Below, one piece after another: positions 53,201-61,442 of a stretch of DNA of 64,000 bases (the stretch's first letter is position 1; each line of letters starts with the position of its first letter). Below the pieces are notes generated by a model. It saw only the letters and a program-made list of their open reading frames with translations, made no database searches and was not told the DNA's origin. Source of the DNA: Colias croceus (taxonomy: Eukaryota; Arthropoda; Insecta; Lepidoptera; Pieridae); contig NC_059551.1 of the NCBI RefSeq assembly GCF_905220415.1, positions 6,024,001 through 6,088,000 on the forward strand, given 5' to 3'. The translations under genes and the position numbers were made by a program.

Positions 53201-55625
53201 CCTTGAACTGTACCGCACTGATCCGAGTAAAGGCGGACAGGTGCACAAGCAATTCATCGGTTTTTTCATGCCACACCGGACCGTAAAAAATCGGAATGCC
53301 GGACGGTAAAATTCCTTGTAGTGCACAAGCGCCCGTACAGTTCAAGGAAGTTTGGCGGTTTAATTCTATCATAAATGATTGTTTTTGGATTTTACAAAAA
53401 ACAAGTAAAAAAATATAAAATATGAAAATATATTATATTACTTCGTTATAATAAAAAGTAAAGTTCCGTAAGAGATTTAAAATGCGTGTTTCACTTATTT
53501 ATTTTAATCGGTGACGAGGAGCTAAAGCTATTCCCACTTGAACTTTAACTTACCAACATTTACTTAAATAATAGTTATAGGTCAATGACATATAAAAACA
53601 ACAATACCGACTTTTCAAATCACATTGCCAGCTAAAAGAAAGTAAAACAAGAGCTTGCTTTCAATTGGCATATGCAGTAAAATCCAAGAAAGTGGGCATT
53701 CGAAAACAATAATATACAGCGACTCGTAGACACAAAAAAACCATCCGAAATAGGGAAAAGTGAAATGTCGGACAGTAAAATTACTTATAGTGCACAAGCT
53801 AGTATTTCTGTAGTATTTAGATTAATGGCGTGCCATACCGGACCGTAAAAAATCGGAATGCCGGACCGTAAAATTCCTTGTAGTGCACAAACGCCCATTA
53901 TTTATCTTTTTTGTCACTGCGTACAGGACGAATCCATACTGTTACAAATGACCCAATATTTTGATAATTTGTTGATAATTTTCGATAATTTGTTGCAGAC
54001 AGAAAAATAAAGAAGGACTGTTGGTGAATAAAAATAACTATTAAAGGTAGGTAGGTAATGTGCAAATCATACATTCCTTTGTTTTAGTGAGTGAAAATAT
54101 TATTAATTTTTCTTATTTAATTTCAAAGCGAACACAAAAGTGCAACATAATTACATAATATATACTCTATAGTCTATATAACCCAAGAGCCCACGACGGC
54201 CAGACATTCCTTATTTTAGAAAAATTTAAAGTTTCTCTGTACATATGTCTCCGATACAGATAAGAACGACTAACGATTATCAAGTCTGGGTTATGGTTAC
54301 TTTGGCAGGAAACAGGTAGTAAAGGTGTATAAAATTGTACCTAACTTTCATTATAGTTTAAAAGCTAAATTTTATATAATATGTTACTATGGGGGGATGT
54401 ATAAAAAGATGTTACCTCAAGAGCCAGACAGTTTTCATGGTTCTCATCTTGCCAGACACATTTAAAAAATAACTAATATATCATCAAATTAACGCCTACT
54501 ACCTAAAAGTGTATCAAATATTATGAAATAACCCACTAAAACATTAGTTTACTATAATTAATTATTAAAAAATCATAGTATAATATAAGTAATAAAGTTG
54601 AATTTATATTTTTGGTTTTATGGCATTCAAATGCTTTTATAAATATAAATTTATAAAGAATAGATAAAATTCGATCACGAGGCGCCAAAAGGATGCGGGT
54701 TCGAGTCCCGCCTCGTGATCGAATTTTTTCTATTCTTTATAAATTTATATTTAGTAATAAAGTTATAACTTATCTTTTACGGGATTGTGTCATCGAGATA
54801 CGTGAAATTCCATCAACATAAGTCCCCGTAAAAGATAAGTAATAACTTTATTACTTATACATATATTATTCTATTATTTTTTTTAATAATTATAGTTAAC
54901 TAATGTTTTTAGTGGGTTATTTCATATTTGTTACACTTTTAGGTAGTTATGTGAATTTGATGATATGATTAGTTATTTTTAAATGTGTCTGGCAAGATGT
55001 AAGAACCATGAAAACTGTCCGGCTCTTGAGGTACCATCTTTTTATAGGTCCCCAAGTAACATATTATATAAAATTTAGCTTTTAAACTATAATGAAAGTT
55101 AAGAACTATTTTATAAACCTTTACTACCTGTTTCCTGCCAAAGTAACCACAACCCAAACTTGATAGTCTCTGGTCGTTGTTATCTGTATAGGAGACATAC
55201 ACAGAGAAACTTTCAACTTTTCTAAAATAAGAAATATCTGGTCGTCGTGGGCTCTTTATCTAATACGATGACAAGGAAACAAACAGGGAAATCTATCACG
55301 ATCAGCAAACTATACCATCTGCCAAACCTTCCAAAAATCGGTAGAATGGCAACACACCTTACCTTACTACTAGTTGAGTGTATAAAACAAACTAAATTCT
55401 TAATTCACAGCTCGAAGTTTTAGAATAGTGCAACATGCAAACCTTTCGGTGTTGGAAGGTGGCGTGGCATATGGTGCATTGTTTCGCTGGTGGTACCTGC
55501 CATACGTGGCGGGCGTGTTCCCTCGTCGACAAAACTCCGTCGCGCTGTCGTTGGTCCCCCGCCATGTGGCGGGAGCTGCCGCGGATGCAGCCATTGCACA
55601 CGTGTTATTCGCGTTTTCTTCACCT
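33636..55625 (-). CDS. spen: Split ends (Spen/SHARP/MINT), RRM-SPOC nuclear corepressor, 5' end outside window
   Basis: Seventeen coding exons join in frame on the minus strand: 55625-55443, 52084-51820, 51616-51287, 51184-50894, 48418-48218, 47987-47869, 47083-46964, 46870-46732, 46611-37232, 37010-36823, 36653-36595, 35875-35769, 35570-35452, 35228-35083, 34767-34564, 34377-34216 and 33770-33636. They give about 4048 residues. Order: a Ser/Thr/Gly-rich linker, three consecutive RRMs (about residues 150-425), Arg/Ser/His-rich segments, a giant Lys/Glu/Ser-rich exon product, then the C-terminal SPOC domain (about 3875-4048). Family knowledge: Spen proteins bind RNA through the RRMs and recruit SMRT/NCoR-HDAC corepressors through SPOC, acting in Notch, EGFR and Wnt contexts in the nucleus. 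All junctions are GT-AG and phases agree at every one. The RRM1 exon and start codon are missing, and the 5'-most exon (55443-55625) is the least certain. Confidence 0.95.
33915..34086 (+). repeat. Lepidopteran retroelement tail in the last spen intron
   Basis: It contains ccaccgattcggaaagcag and agaaccggcaagaaactcc, phrases I recognise as a common lepidopteran non-LTR/SINE-like 3' region. There is no coding content. It lies in the intron separating the last two spen coding exons. Confidence 0.5.
34087..34128. repeat. Perfect 18-bp inverted repeat (hairpin) in spen intron
   Basis: TGCAAACTCAATTATCTA at 34087-34104 is followed by a 6-base loop and its exact reverse complement at 34111-34128. 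It directly abuts the retroelement tail on its left and starts 88 bases into the intron after the exon ending at 34216. Confidence 0.85.
35452..35875 (-). CDS. spen: spen exons: His/Gln-rich and Pro-rich linkers before SPOC
   Basis: Exon 35875-35769 encodes GDGMYPHFSHHHYQMYQQHF and on to SPFT. Exon 35570-35452 encodes a Pro/Arg-rich linker (EAPTPPLELRRPPSARVPRP). Phases 2 and 1 match their neighbours. No domain is recognised; they are linkers between the giant exon and SPOC. Confidence 0.85.
35930..36344. mobile_element. GC-rich Harbinger-like MITE in a spen intron
   Basis: The ends GGGCGGCCGTACACGGACCG and the exact reverse complement (from 36344 inward) are flanked by TTA on both sides (35927-35929 and 36345-36347). 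A 3-bp TTA duplication with GGG ends fits the PIF/Harbinger superfamily. The 415-bp interior is packed with variants of gctcgagcggtc/cggctcgagccgt in both orientations, so it can fold extensively. There is no ORF. Confidence 0.8.
36595..37010 (-). CDS. spen: spen exons after the giant exon (Gly-rich and short linker)
   Basis: Exon 37010-36823 encodes a Gly/Glu/Ala-rich stretch (GGEGGEGGEGAGGAGAGAGG) followed by an HHHHP cluster. The 59-nt exon 36653-36595 encodes SRVTITSVPSISPQGQMNM. Both splice in frame (phases 2, 1 and 0). They link the giant exon to the SPOC-proximal exons and are probably disordered. Confidence 0.85.
37184..37231 (-). promoter_or_regulatory. spen: U-rich tract just downstream of the giant-exon 5' splice site
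   Basis: On the minus strand the donor CAG|GTTAGT is followed at once by about 40 nearly uninterrupted T residues broken by single A residues. U-rich intronic tracts next to 5' splice sites are known binding sites of TIA-1/Rox8-type splicing activators. Such a role here is inferred from position. Confidence 0.4.
37232..46611 (-). CDS. spen: spen giant exon (9380 bp, about 3127 codons)
   Basis: The reading frame is open from the acceptor at 46612 to the donor at 37231. The exon starts ERHRSAGGSSRRSR, 74 codons before the first internal Met (46389), and ends ATPVLI plus a split Arg codon. The first two thirds are Lys/Glu/Asp/Ser-rich and probably disordered, with a Gln-rich coiled-coil-like segment (QQLQQIQELQMQQGVLQ) and a moderately conserved-looking patch (EPTYISMYDKVKARSCKNMQ). 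The middle is Thr/Asn/Gln/Pro-rich with many IQ and SP motifs. The last part has AT-hook-like Arg/Gly runs (RGGGNGKRGRGR) and a Pro/Val/Ala-rich stretch. A similarly huge exon is characteristic of spen genes in animals. Past the donor the frame stays open for 41 more intronic codons, which are not part of the normal product. Confidence 0.95.
46732..47987 (-). CDS. spen: spen exons: post-RRM Ser/Arg/His-rich segments
   Basis: Exons 47987-47869, 47083-46964 and 46870-46732 encode DAFYEQLEKHGGSSTLTSSE, then an ETGTSRSRAPSFGRGSSRTP Tyr/Asp/His segment, then VYEELGSSPPTDEAPYDDRL and on to EDRKHSK. The opening FYEQLEKHG follows RRM4 (DYASRECQ), the same order as in vertebrate SPEN. Splice phases 2, 2 and 0 are consistent. 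Confidence 0.9.
48218..48418 (-). CDS. spen: spen exon: second half of RRM4
   Basis: It is 67 codons in phase 0 at both ends, starting VLAAISRCGAATSVCVDRAA and ending RLCVDYASRECQ. With CVWVDGLTEHTEKQ from the previous exon it completes the fourth RRM of the family (RNP2 CVWVDGL). The RNP1 strand is atypical (GAALVHFEQ), as is also true of the last RRM in vertebrate SPEN. The exon is strikingly GC-rich compared with its introns. Confidence 0.9.
48500..50111. other. spen intron, no gene seen
   Basis: This AT-rich intron lies between the RRM3/4 exon and the RRM4 exon. The 66-codon minus frame at 49481-49681 has no family features. A cluster of degenerate gatcgttaaat / tttcatgaaatgg repeats lies at 49660-49810. 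Confidence 0.5.
50112..50327. mobile_element. Short mariner/Tc1-type MITE in spen intron (216 bp)
   Basis: It has the same GTCCATTGAAA ends and TA flanks as the 611-bp element at 17291-17901, and shares the aagtttgtggggtcgcc and gcggccgccatctt segments. It looks like an internally deleted relative. Confidence 0.85.
50894..51184 (-). CDS. spen: spen exon: RRM3 and start of RRM4
   Basis: It is 97 codons in phase 0. RNP2 is TLFIGNL and RNP1 is GGAGYAFCQY. The KDVTQQQLRDKFKHFGRIIE, MDGEYVGSSRVKLGFGKPVA and CVWVDGLTEHTEK segments align by eye with the family RRM3-RRM4 junction. The tail supplies the first strand of RRM4. Confidence 0.95.
51287..51616 (-). CDS. spen: spen exon: RRM2
   Basis: It is 110 codons in phase 0. 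RNP2 is LAICVRNLP and the RNP1-equivalent is DRYAVVRF, with the hallmark RSTDSSLKDGLYHEYKKHGK. It ends with the acidic linker ETDIDEYHPK, which in the family leads directly into the ATRTLFIGNLE of RRM3, as it does here. Confidence 0.95.
51820..52084 (-). CDS. spen: spen exon: Ser/Gly/Pro/His-rich linker between RRM1 and RRM2
   Basis: All three minus-strand frames are open across this GC-rich exon. I chose the frame that keeps phase with RRM2: it reads GSGSSRSESSSPEPSDTSRA then a Pro/His run. The acceptor ggtgtttcag and the donor CACCAG|GTATCA bound it. Vertebrate SPEN has a comparable SRSRSSSS linker in this place. Confidence 0.85.
52531..53896. mobile_element. Long foldback element with two copies of a 120-bp terminal module
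   Basis: Arms 52650-53213 (564 bp) and 53335-53896 (562 bp) are near-perfect reverse complements, meeting at gtac on both sides of a 121-bp loop. That loop is a reverse-complement copy of the 119 bp immediately left of the structure (52531-52649). The arm ends and the 120-bp module share the start ttgtgcactacaaggaattt. No transposase frame is present; the 69-80 codon frames across the arms are mirror shadows. It sits in the 5' spen intron. Confidence 0.8.
54185..55256. mobile_element. Foldback element, about 1.07 kb, with arms of about 450 bp or more
   Basis: The left end aagagcccacgacgg and right end ccgtcgtgggctctt-like sequence begin inverted arms that match across their length (about 54185-54599 plus 54765-54790 on the left, 54815-55256 on the right) by eye at roughly nine in ten bases. 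The apex is a 15-bp inverted repeat, cttatcttttacggg/cccgtaaaagataag. There is no coding capacity. A 153-bp insertion interrupts only the left arm. Confidence 0.85.
54600..54752 (+). mobile_element. 153-bp insertion with tRNA-like T-arm in a hairpin, 12-bp target duplication
   Basis: It is flanked by AGTAATAAAGTT direct repeats (54588-54599 and 54753-54764); the mirror arm carries the uninterrupted site. Inside, 44-bp arms (54641-54684 and 54709-54752, one mismatch) enclose gcgggttcgagtcccgc, a perfect tRNA T-stem-loop containing a B-box (GGTTCGAGTCC). The 3' arm continues like an acceptor strand (ctcgtgatcga). No D-arm or anticodon arm is present, so it is not a functional tRNA. Confidence 0.8.
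55443..55625 (-). CDS. spen: Probable spen exon upstream of the linker exon
   Basis: It is bounded by the acceptor tttttgtccatag and the donor CCGAAAG|GTTTGC. Phase is 2 in and 2 out, which matches the 1-nt split codon at the start of the 52084 exon. It encodes GEENANNTCAMAASAAAPAT and on through an RRGNTPATYGRYH-type segment, rich in Asn, Thr, Pro and Tyr like the RRM1-RRM2 linker of other Spen proteins. The exon is clearly more GC-rich than its surroundings. It is the most 5' coding exon I can support. Confidence 0.6.
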
Positions 55626-55931
55626 CTATGGACAAAAACAAAAATAAATCATTAATTATTCCGCGACATGTCGCATAATATTTATCTAAGGTTTATCTAA
55701 ATAAATAATATCTAAATAAGTATATAAAATCTAGCGGTACGACCCAGCATAGCCCATCGTAGTTATAGCTCATATCCTATTAGTCTATAGGACACATGGA
55801 TCACGTTCGTATATAATATAAAAGGGTGAAAGATTTTTTGAAATCGGTTCAGTATTTCCTGACATTAGCCTATACATTAGCAGCAAGTAAACTAACAGTG
55901 CCACTATTGGCACATCACTGCATTGTATATA

Positions 55932-56314
55932 AAACAAAGTCGCACTGCATTGTATAAAACAAAGTCGCTTTCTCTGTCCCTATGTCCCTTTGTATGCTTA
56001 AATCTTTAAAAATACGCAACGGATATTGATGTGGTTTTTTTTAATAGATATAGTCATTAAAGAGGAAGGTTTTAGTATATAATTTACTAGCGGTCCGCTC
56101 CGGCTACGCCCGTGGTACATATTTCGCAATAAAAAGTAGCCTATGTCCTTTCTCGGGTATCAAAATATCTATATACCAAATTTCATGCAAATTTGTTCAG
56201 TAGTTTAGGCGTGATTGAGTAACAGACAGACAGACAGACTTACTTTCGCATTTTTAATATTAGTATGGATTAGGTTTTAGACAAAGCGGGCGAAGCCGCG
56301 GGCGGTAAGCTAGT
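55932..56314. repeat. Dispersed repeat interrupted by a second repeat in inverse orientation
   Basis: The outer copy matches 30405-30580 (cgctttctctgtccctatgt at the left, gcgggcgaagccgcgggcgg at the right). Inside it, 56086-56270 is an inverted copy of the 23359-type repeat running from actagcggtccgctccggct to aatattagtatgga. The outer element is therefore older. A 15-bp duplication (ataaaacaaagtcgc) lies at its left end. Confidence 0.8.
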
Positions 56315-56566
56315 GGCATAAATAAAAGAGAAGCGACATGAGCGATTAAAACAAAATTACAACATCTTTATTTTCACGAAGGATAGGAGGATATTAATTA
56401 TTATACAACATACTACATAATTTATTGTATGTGTTGTGATTTCAGGCTCAAATTAAGGGGAGTCCCTTCAGCGAAGAGGAGTAAAATTGGTTTGCAAGAT
56501 TAAATTTTTTCATGTATTTGCAATTATAATATGACGCTTTTTTATATCCAGAGTATGATTAGAAAT

Positions 56567-57138
56567 CCATACTAATATTATAAATGCGAAAGTAACTCTG
56601 TCTGTCTGTTACTCAATCACGCCTTAAGAGTCCGGCGGAGGCCGCTGCCAACTGCAATTCGAAGTGAAGGCAAAATACGCTCGAATATTGTTGTCTCTGT
56701 TGCACAATTCCCGCCGAAGCCGCGCGTGAATTTGTGTGAATAGTGTGTAGTTGTGTGAGTGTACCATTCATTCATATTGACAAACGCATTTCTTTTTATT
56801 TAGGAATATAATGTTTCTTATTTACTTTATTTTTGCAGCAAACTTTGGGCAATCGTAAGTGTATGTGCAGAATAGCAATGCGTTTTAAGGAAATTTCTCT
56901 ACAACACTTATATCCTAAGTACTAGTAATATTATAAATGCGAAAGTTTGTATGGATGTATGGATGTTTGTTACTCTTTCACGTAAAAACTACTGAACCGA
57001 TTACAATGAAATTTAGCACACATATAGAGGGTAACTTAGATTAACACATAGGATTTTTATCCCGAAAATCCCACGGGAACGGGAACTATGCGGGTTTTCC
57101 TTTGCAAACGCGGGCGAAGCCGCGGGCGAAAATCTAGT
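56567..57138 (+). repeat. Two dispersed-repeat fragments (56567-56625 and 56931-57138)
   Basis: The first is a truncated start (ccatactaatattataaatg to actcaatcacgcc). The second is a full copy close to the one at 1-188, including the actactgaaccgattacaat phrase, and preserves the 5' part missing there. Between them is about 300 bp of unexplained sequence without an ORF. Confidence 0.75.
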
Positions 57139-57239
57139 CTTCAATAATATCTCAACATCTAGGCTTTGTAGAAAAAAAATGTAGCTGTAAAAATCAGGGT
57201 ACATTTTTTTCGCAAATATAATCTATACTCTATACATAT

Positions 57240-57707
57240 ATATATATATATAATAAAAAAATCTGTAGAAGGGTCAATTCTGTACATTGAAAATATCGAA
57301 AAAGTAAATAGCAGGGGGTGTTACTGGATCGATACCAAACCCAAATATGTGATTAAAAAAATTTTTGTCTGTCCGTCTGTCTGTCTGTCTGTATGCTGAC
57401 ATCACGTGAAAACTAACAGTTCGATTTCGATGAAACTTGGCATTATAATTATACTTTATTATCCTGGGCATACAATATATACTTTTAGATACTTTTTATC
57501 CTGGAATAACACGTGGAAAAAAATAATCTTAATTTTTCAGTTTTATCCATAGACGTTGTTCTGTAGAACCGCGAACACACGTTGCGTTACCCGCAGTGGA
57601 TTCTTTTTTTTATAAGATGTCATTGTCAGAGTAACTCAAAATGGAGAAATAAACCATCCACGCGAAGACCGACATCCGCGCGGATGGAGACGCGGGTGGA
57701 AGCTAGT
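57240..57707 (+). repeat. Diverged retroposon-like repeat with microsatellites
   Basis: It starts in an (at)n run, passes a (tctg)n tract near 57368-57392 and the family-like phrase gatttcgatgaaacttgg, and ends cgcgggtggaagctagt. It is a looser relative of the gcgggcgaagcc family. A 68-codon ORF across its end is not a gene. Confidence 0.5.
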
Positions 57708-58711
57708 CAGAAATATTACAATACAATTGGCAAAAAATACGCACGCACAATGCACTATATGTTTTTACTTTTAGGCGCAAAAAAGTGACATCCTTTGGAG
57801 CTTCTCTTTACACGAGTAGAACACCCAGAGTTTTATTTTAAAAACACGATTTTTAAAAAAATATTTAAAATAGGTATTGGGATTTTCGCGGCCGACTGAG
57901 CTACCTAAATAAATTCGTAGAAAAAAAAATTGATACACTAGAAAATTTATTATGTTGCTAATATATTATGTAGTGATTACAGGCGCAATTTATTTTAATT
58001 AAAATAATTATTAAAGTAATTATTTTAAACCAGAATTAACAATACTTGTATTTAGGTATACCTACTTAATTATATTTTAAACGATAAATTAAATTAAACT
58101 TAAAAACACAAAATATGCAAAAATAAATTAAAATTATTATTATACGAGCATAGAACCTCCACCTTTTTGTTTTAGGATGAAAAAGAAAATAGTTTGACAG
58201 GCTTGTGCTTGACAAAGTGGTGACGTGGTTTTCACACATCGAAAATATTACCAACACATACAAACTTTTTTCTATACTATGAAGTTTACCGTATGTATCT
58301 GTATATTGTGCTTGATGCGACAGCACGACGACCGATGAAAATTTGTGATTAATTTGAACGTGTGCCGTAATACCAAAAACGATGAATGAAAACTCAATGC
58401 TTTTCCAATTTTTTTTGCATATTGTGTAACTTAACAATGAAAACCATGTTTCGAATTACATTACATTAAGAATATTGCCGTTTTTATTACAGAATGGATG
58501 AGTAGAAAACATATCATTTATACTTTAAAAATGTGAGAAATACAAATCGTTTACAATTCGTTGTATTTAAGTATTTTGCAACAAAAATAATATGGGAACC
58601 TAGATAAATACTGTCTTATTCCGAATAACAGCACAATAAAGTGGAAATATGCTCAAACTGAAAATTATTTTGGTATTACGTTTGTATGGAAAAATTGTCG
58701 TCCGCCGGCCT
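57708..58711. other. AT-rich DNA, no gene supported
   Basis: A 123-codon minus-strand frame at 58066-58437 is Phe/Ile/Tyr-rich with no family resemblance or splice context, and I do not call it. Confidence 0.5.
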
Positions 58712-58857
58712 CTTAACTACAGAACCAATTTGCATGAAATTTGGTATGTATAGAGATATTTTGATACCCGAGAAAGGACATAGGATTAGTTTTATCCCGG
58801 AAATCCCACGGGGTTTTTCTATGACTGCGCGGGCGATGCCGCGGGTGAAAAGCTAGT
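58712..58857 (+). repeat. Truncated copy of the 23359-type repeat
   Basis: It shares ttgatacccgagaaaggaca and ends gcgggcgatgccgcgggtg then aaaagctagt. The 5' start is lost. Confidence 0.7.
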
Positions 58858-60200
58858 TTTTATATAAAGATATGTATTTTGATGTACTGCAGAAAACGTG
58901 CTAAATTTTGATTTTCAACTGAAGCCCTGTAAATATTTATTAAATACATATTATATCTCAGAACTTAACGTTGCCACGCGTTTTCTTGACAAGCCGTTGA
59001 AATACCTCTCCGTAACCCGTAACCGTATTTTTTAACATTGCACGCCGTAGTAGAACTTCTATCTATTACCAAAAGAAGCCTGGGTTTAGGCACACTCCGG
59101 AACACTCCATACAAAATTATCGTTTTGACAGTCACACTACCTAGCATTAGACATTTGTACAGAGTGCAAATGTGTGTGTTAACGCTTTAGGGTTGGCACA
59201 TTTGTGACTTACGTGTTCAATGTTTGTCACATTGGTCGATCAAATATATTAACTGCACTGCATCAAATTTCCAACATAGATAGGTACATTATAGTCTGTC
59301 CACTACAAGAATTGCTTTTTGACAGCTCGACGGGTGATACCAGAAGTGATGTACAAAAGATTATCGATTGTGATACTATTTCAATTATAAATTCAAAATA
59401 TTATCATAAATCGAATCAGGTACGTAAATAATAATTACTACGTAAACATATTAATGAGATATGTAATAATAAGACCACGTATGTATGCATTTTATGTTAA
59501 AACTAAACTAAACTAATATTTTATTATAAATTGGTTTCTATCTTACAATTTGGTTGTCTTTATGTTTAAATTATATAACATAATAGAAGAGTTTTTCTGT
59601 ATCGGATACATTTTACAGAGTATTTCTATCGATTATTATAATCTATCGACCCATCATTGAATAATTCTGTGTAGAAATCACTAAGTGGGCGGGCATGTCC
59701 ATGAAGTACAATAATTATTTGTATGACATTTTAACATAGACAATACAATCCTTCATCGGCGTGAAGCTGTCAAAAAGCAAATAATTTATTGGACAGAGTA
59801 TAAGTTACTATGTACTACTAGAGTGGCTATTCCAAACAAAAACATTGCGCGCGGCCGGTGTGGTGGGGTACGTGCGGGACGATCGGGGCGAGGTTCCGAG
59901 TTCAAAGATTAAGCAATGCGCGCAGATGCGACACATTGTGCAATCGGTTTACTCGGTACTATCTGGTTGTACTAATACTAGGATTTTATATTAAACTATG
60001 TATTATATTCGTCCTGTCTTTGTGGTGTATTTGTCATCATCTTCTATAAAATGAATAGTACAAATGCGTGAATATTCTGATGGTAACCACGTGTCCTCAC
60101 TACGATTTTTTTGAACAAATTTAATCCACGCCTCTCTTCGTGGCCTTGCTGCGGAAACCTATAAACAATTTGCATTAAAACTAAACAGTATAGAAATATT
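58858..60200. other. Intergenic or 5' spen intron DNA, nothing identified
   Basis: ORFs are at most 75 codons and lack motifs. A short GC-rich patch at 59845-59930 has no supported frame. Confidence 0.5.
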
Positions 60201-60373
60201 AATCTATAATATAAAAATGAATCCCAAAATGTGTTGGTAAGCGCATAACTCGAGAACGGCTGAACCGATTTCGATAATTCTTTTTTTATTATATTCCTTG
60301 AAGTACGAGGATGGTTCTTATGTAGAGAAAACGTTAATATGTATAACGGGCGAAGCCGGGGCGGACCACTAGT
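60201..60373 (+). repeat. Dispersed repeat of a distinct subfamily
   Basis: It starts aatctataatataaaaatga, contains cataactcgagaacggctga and ends acgggcgaagccggggcgga then ccactagt. It has the same architecture as the other copies but a different interior. Confidence 0.65.
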
Positions 60374-60999
60374 TAATAATATAACCTACCGTTTCACTTT
60401 GCGTAGTCGGGTAAAAGTATAAATATTTAGGTACTAGACCACGGTAATCTTTCCTAGTATATATTATATGTATTCATAGTTAAAAAATCCAGTTACCTAT
60501 ATTTTTTTAACAGACTCATCGATAATGTCACGTCTGTGCGTATAGAAATGTATTTGTCTATGAAAAAGATGTATCTAAACTTAGTGTAACACATTCATCA
60601 CATACCACATCTGCTTAGTACCTACATTTCATAAATTATTGCTTTTGTAAATTAGATTTATTACATTAGATGTTGTCAAGCGTAATTTTCGCTGCGTAGC
60701 ACATCATCCTTGCGGTAAGCGCCAGCCATATCCAGCCTATGATATATAATAATAGGTCATTGTATCCAGCCATATTACTCGTAATCGTGCGGGGTATAAC
60801 GTTAAGTATTTACTTTTGGCAGGAGGCGGAGAGTGTTCGTTCTATAGCATTAGCTACTATAAAGTATTCTGTGGTTTAGGTCTACCGATGACAAAAATAT
60901 CACGCTCTAACCACAAGTTTAGAAAACTTTGAACTATTTCTCAAAAGCGTGATAAGACTAATCTATCCATAATAAAGGAAGGATTTCCTACTAAAGTTA

Positions 61000-61140
61000 T
61001 AAATTTGAAAATTTGTGAGGATGGATGTATGTGTGTGTGTATGTTTGTTACTCTTTCACGAAAAACTACTGGACGGATTTGAATAAAACTTTAATGTTAT
61101 ATAGGTTATTCATCAGAATAACACATAGGCTACAATTTAT
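61000..61140 (+). repeat. 5' part of a dispersed repeat
   Basis: It contains gttactctttcacgaaaaac and aataacacataggctac, which match the family copies at 1-188 and 56931-57138. The gcgggcgaagcc end is absent. Confidence 0.6.
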
Positions 61141-61226
61141 AATGATTTTATCAAGAAGCTTATATCTAATACACTGGAGATTGCACTATGACCATTAACT
61201 TGTAACAAGAAAATATGACCTTGAAT

Positions 61227-61442
61227 GACGTCAGTTATCCCGTCCGATTAGGGCCCTTCTGGCCTCCTCCACTCAAGCGACAGCTCAAGCCGAGGTTCGT
61301 GGTCCCCGTCAAGGGGGGACGCCCTTGTGCATGTCGCTACCAGGGTGAACCTTCAGTTCACCCCCGCGTCCGCGTTAAAATGTAGTAGCCCTTCTGGCTA
61401 ACATTGAGAAACACCATAAAAAAAAAAAAAGACGTCAGTTAT
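61227..61442 (+). mobile_element. 5'-truncated non-LTR retroposon with poly(A) and 12-bp target duplication
   Basis: A 192-bp insert (61239-61430) ends in a run of A and is flanked by perfect GACGTCAGTTAT repeats (61227-61238 and 61431-61442). The GC-rich body (ttcacccccgcgtccgcg, tgtagtagcccttctggct) resembles a non-LTR 3' UTR; the clade is uncertain. The intact flanking repeats indicate a recent insertion. Confidence 0.85.

Noticed and set aside
54676..54722. Possible tRNA gene
   Set aside because: Only a T-arm and acceptor-like 3' strand are present; the 5' side is its hairpin complement, with no D-arm or anticodon arm.
58066..58437. 123-codon minus-strand ORF
   Set aside because: It has AT-driven Phe/Ile/Tyr composition, no family signal, no splice or promoter context.
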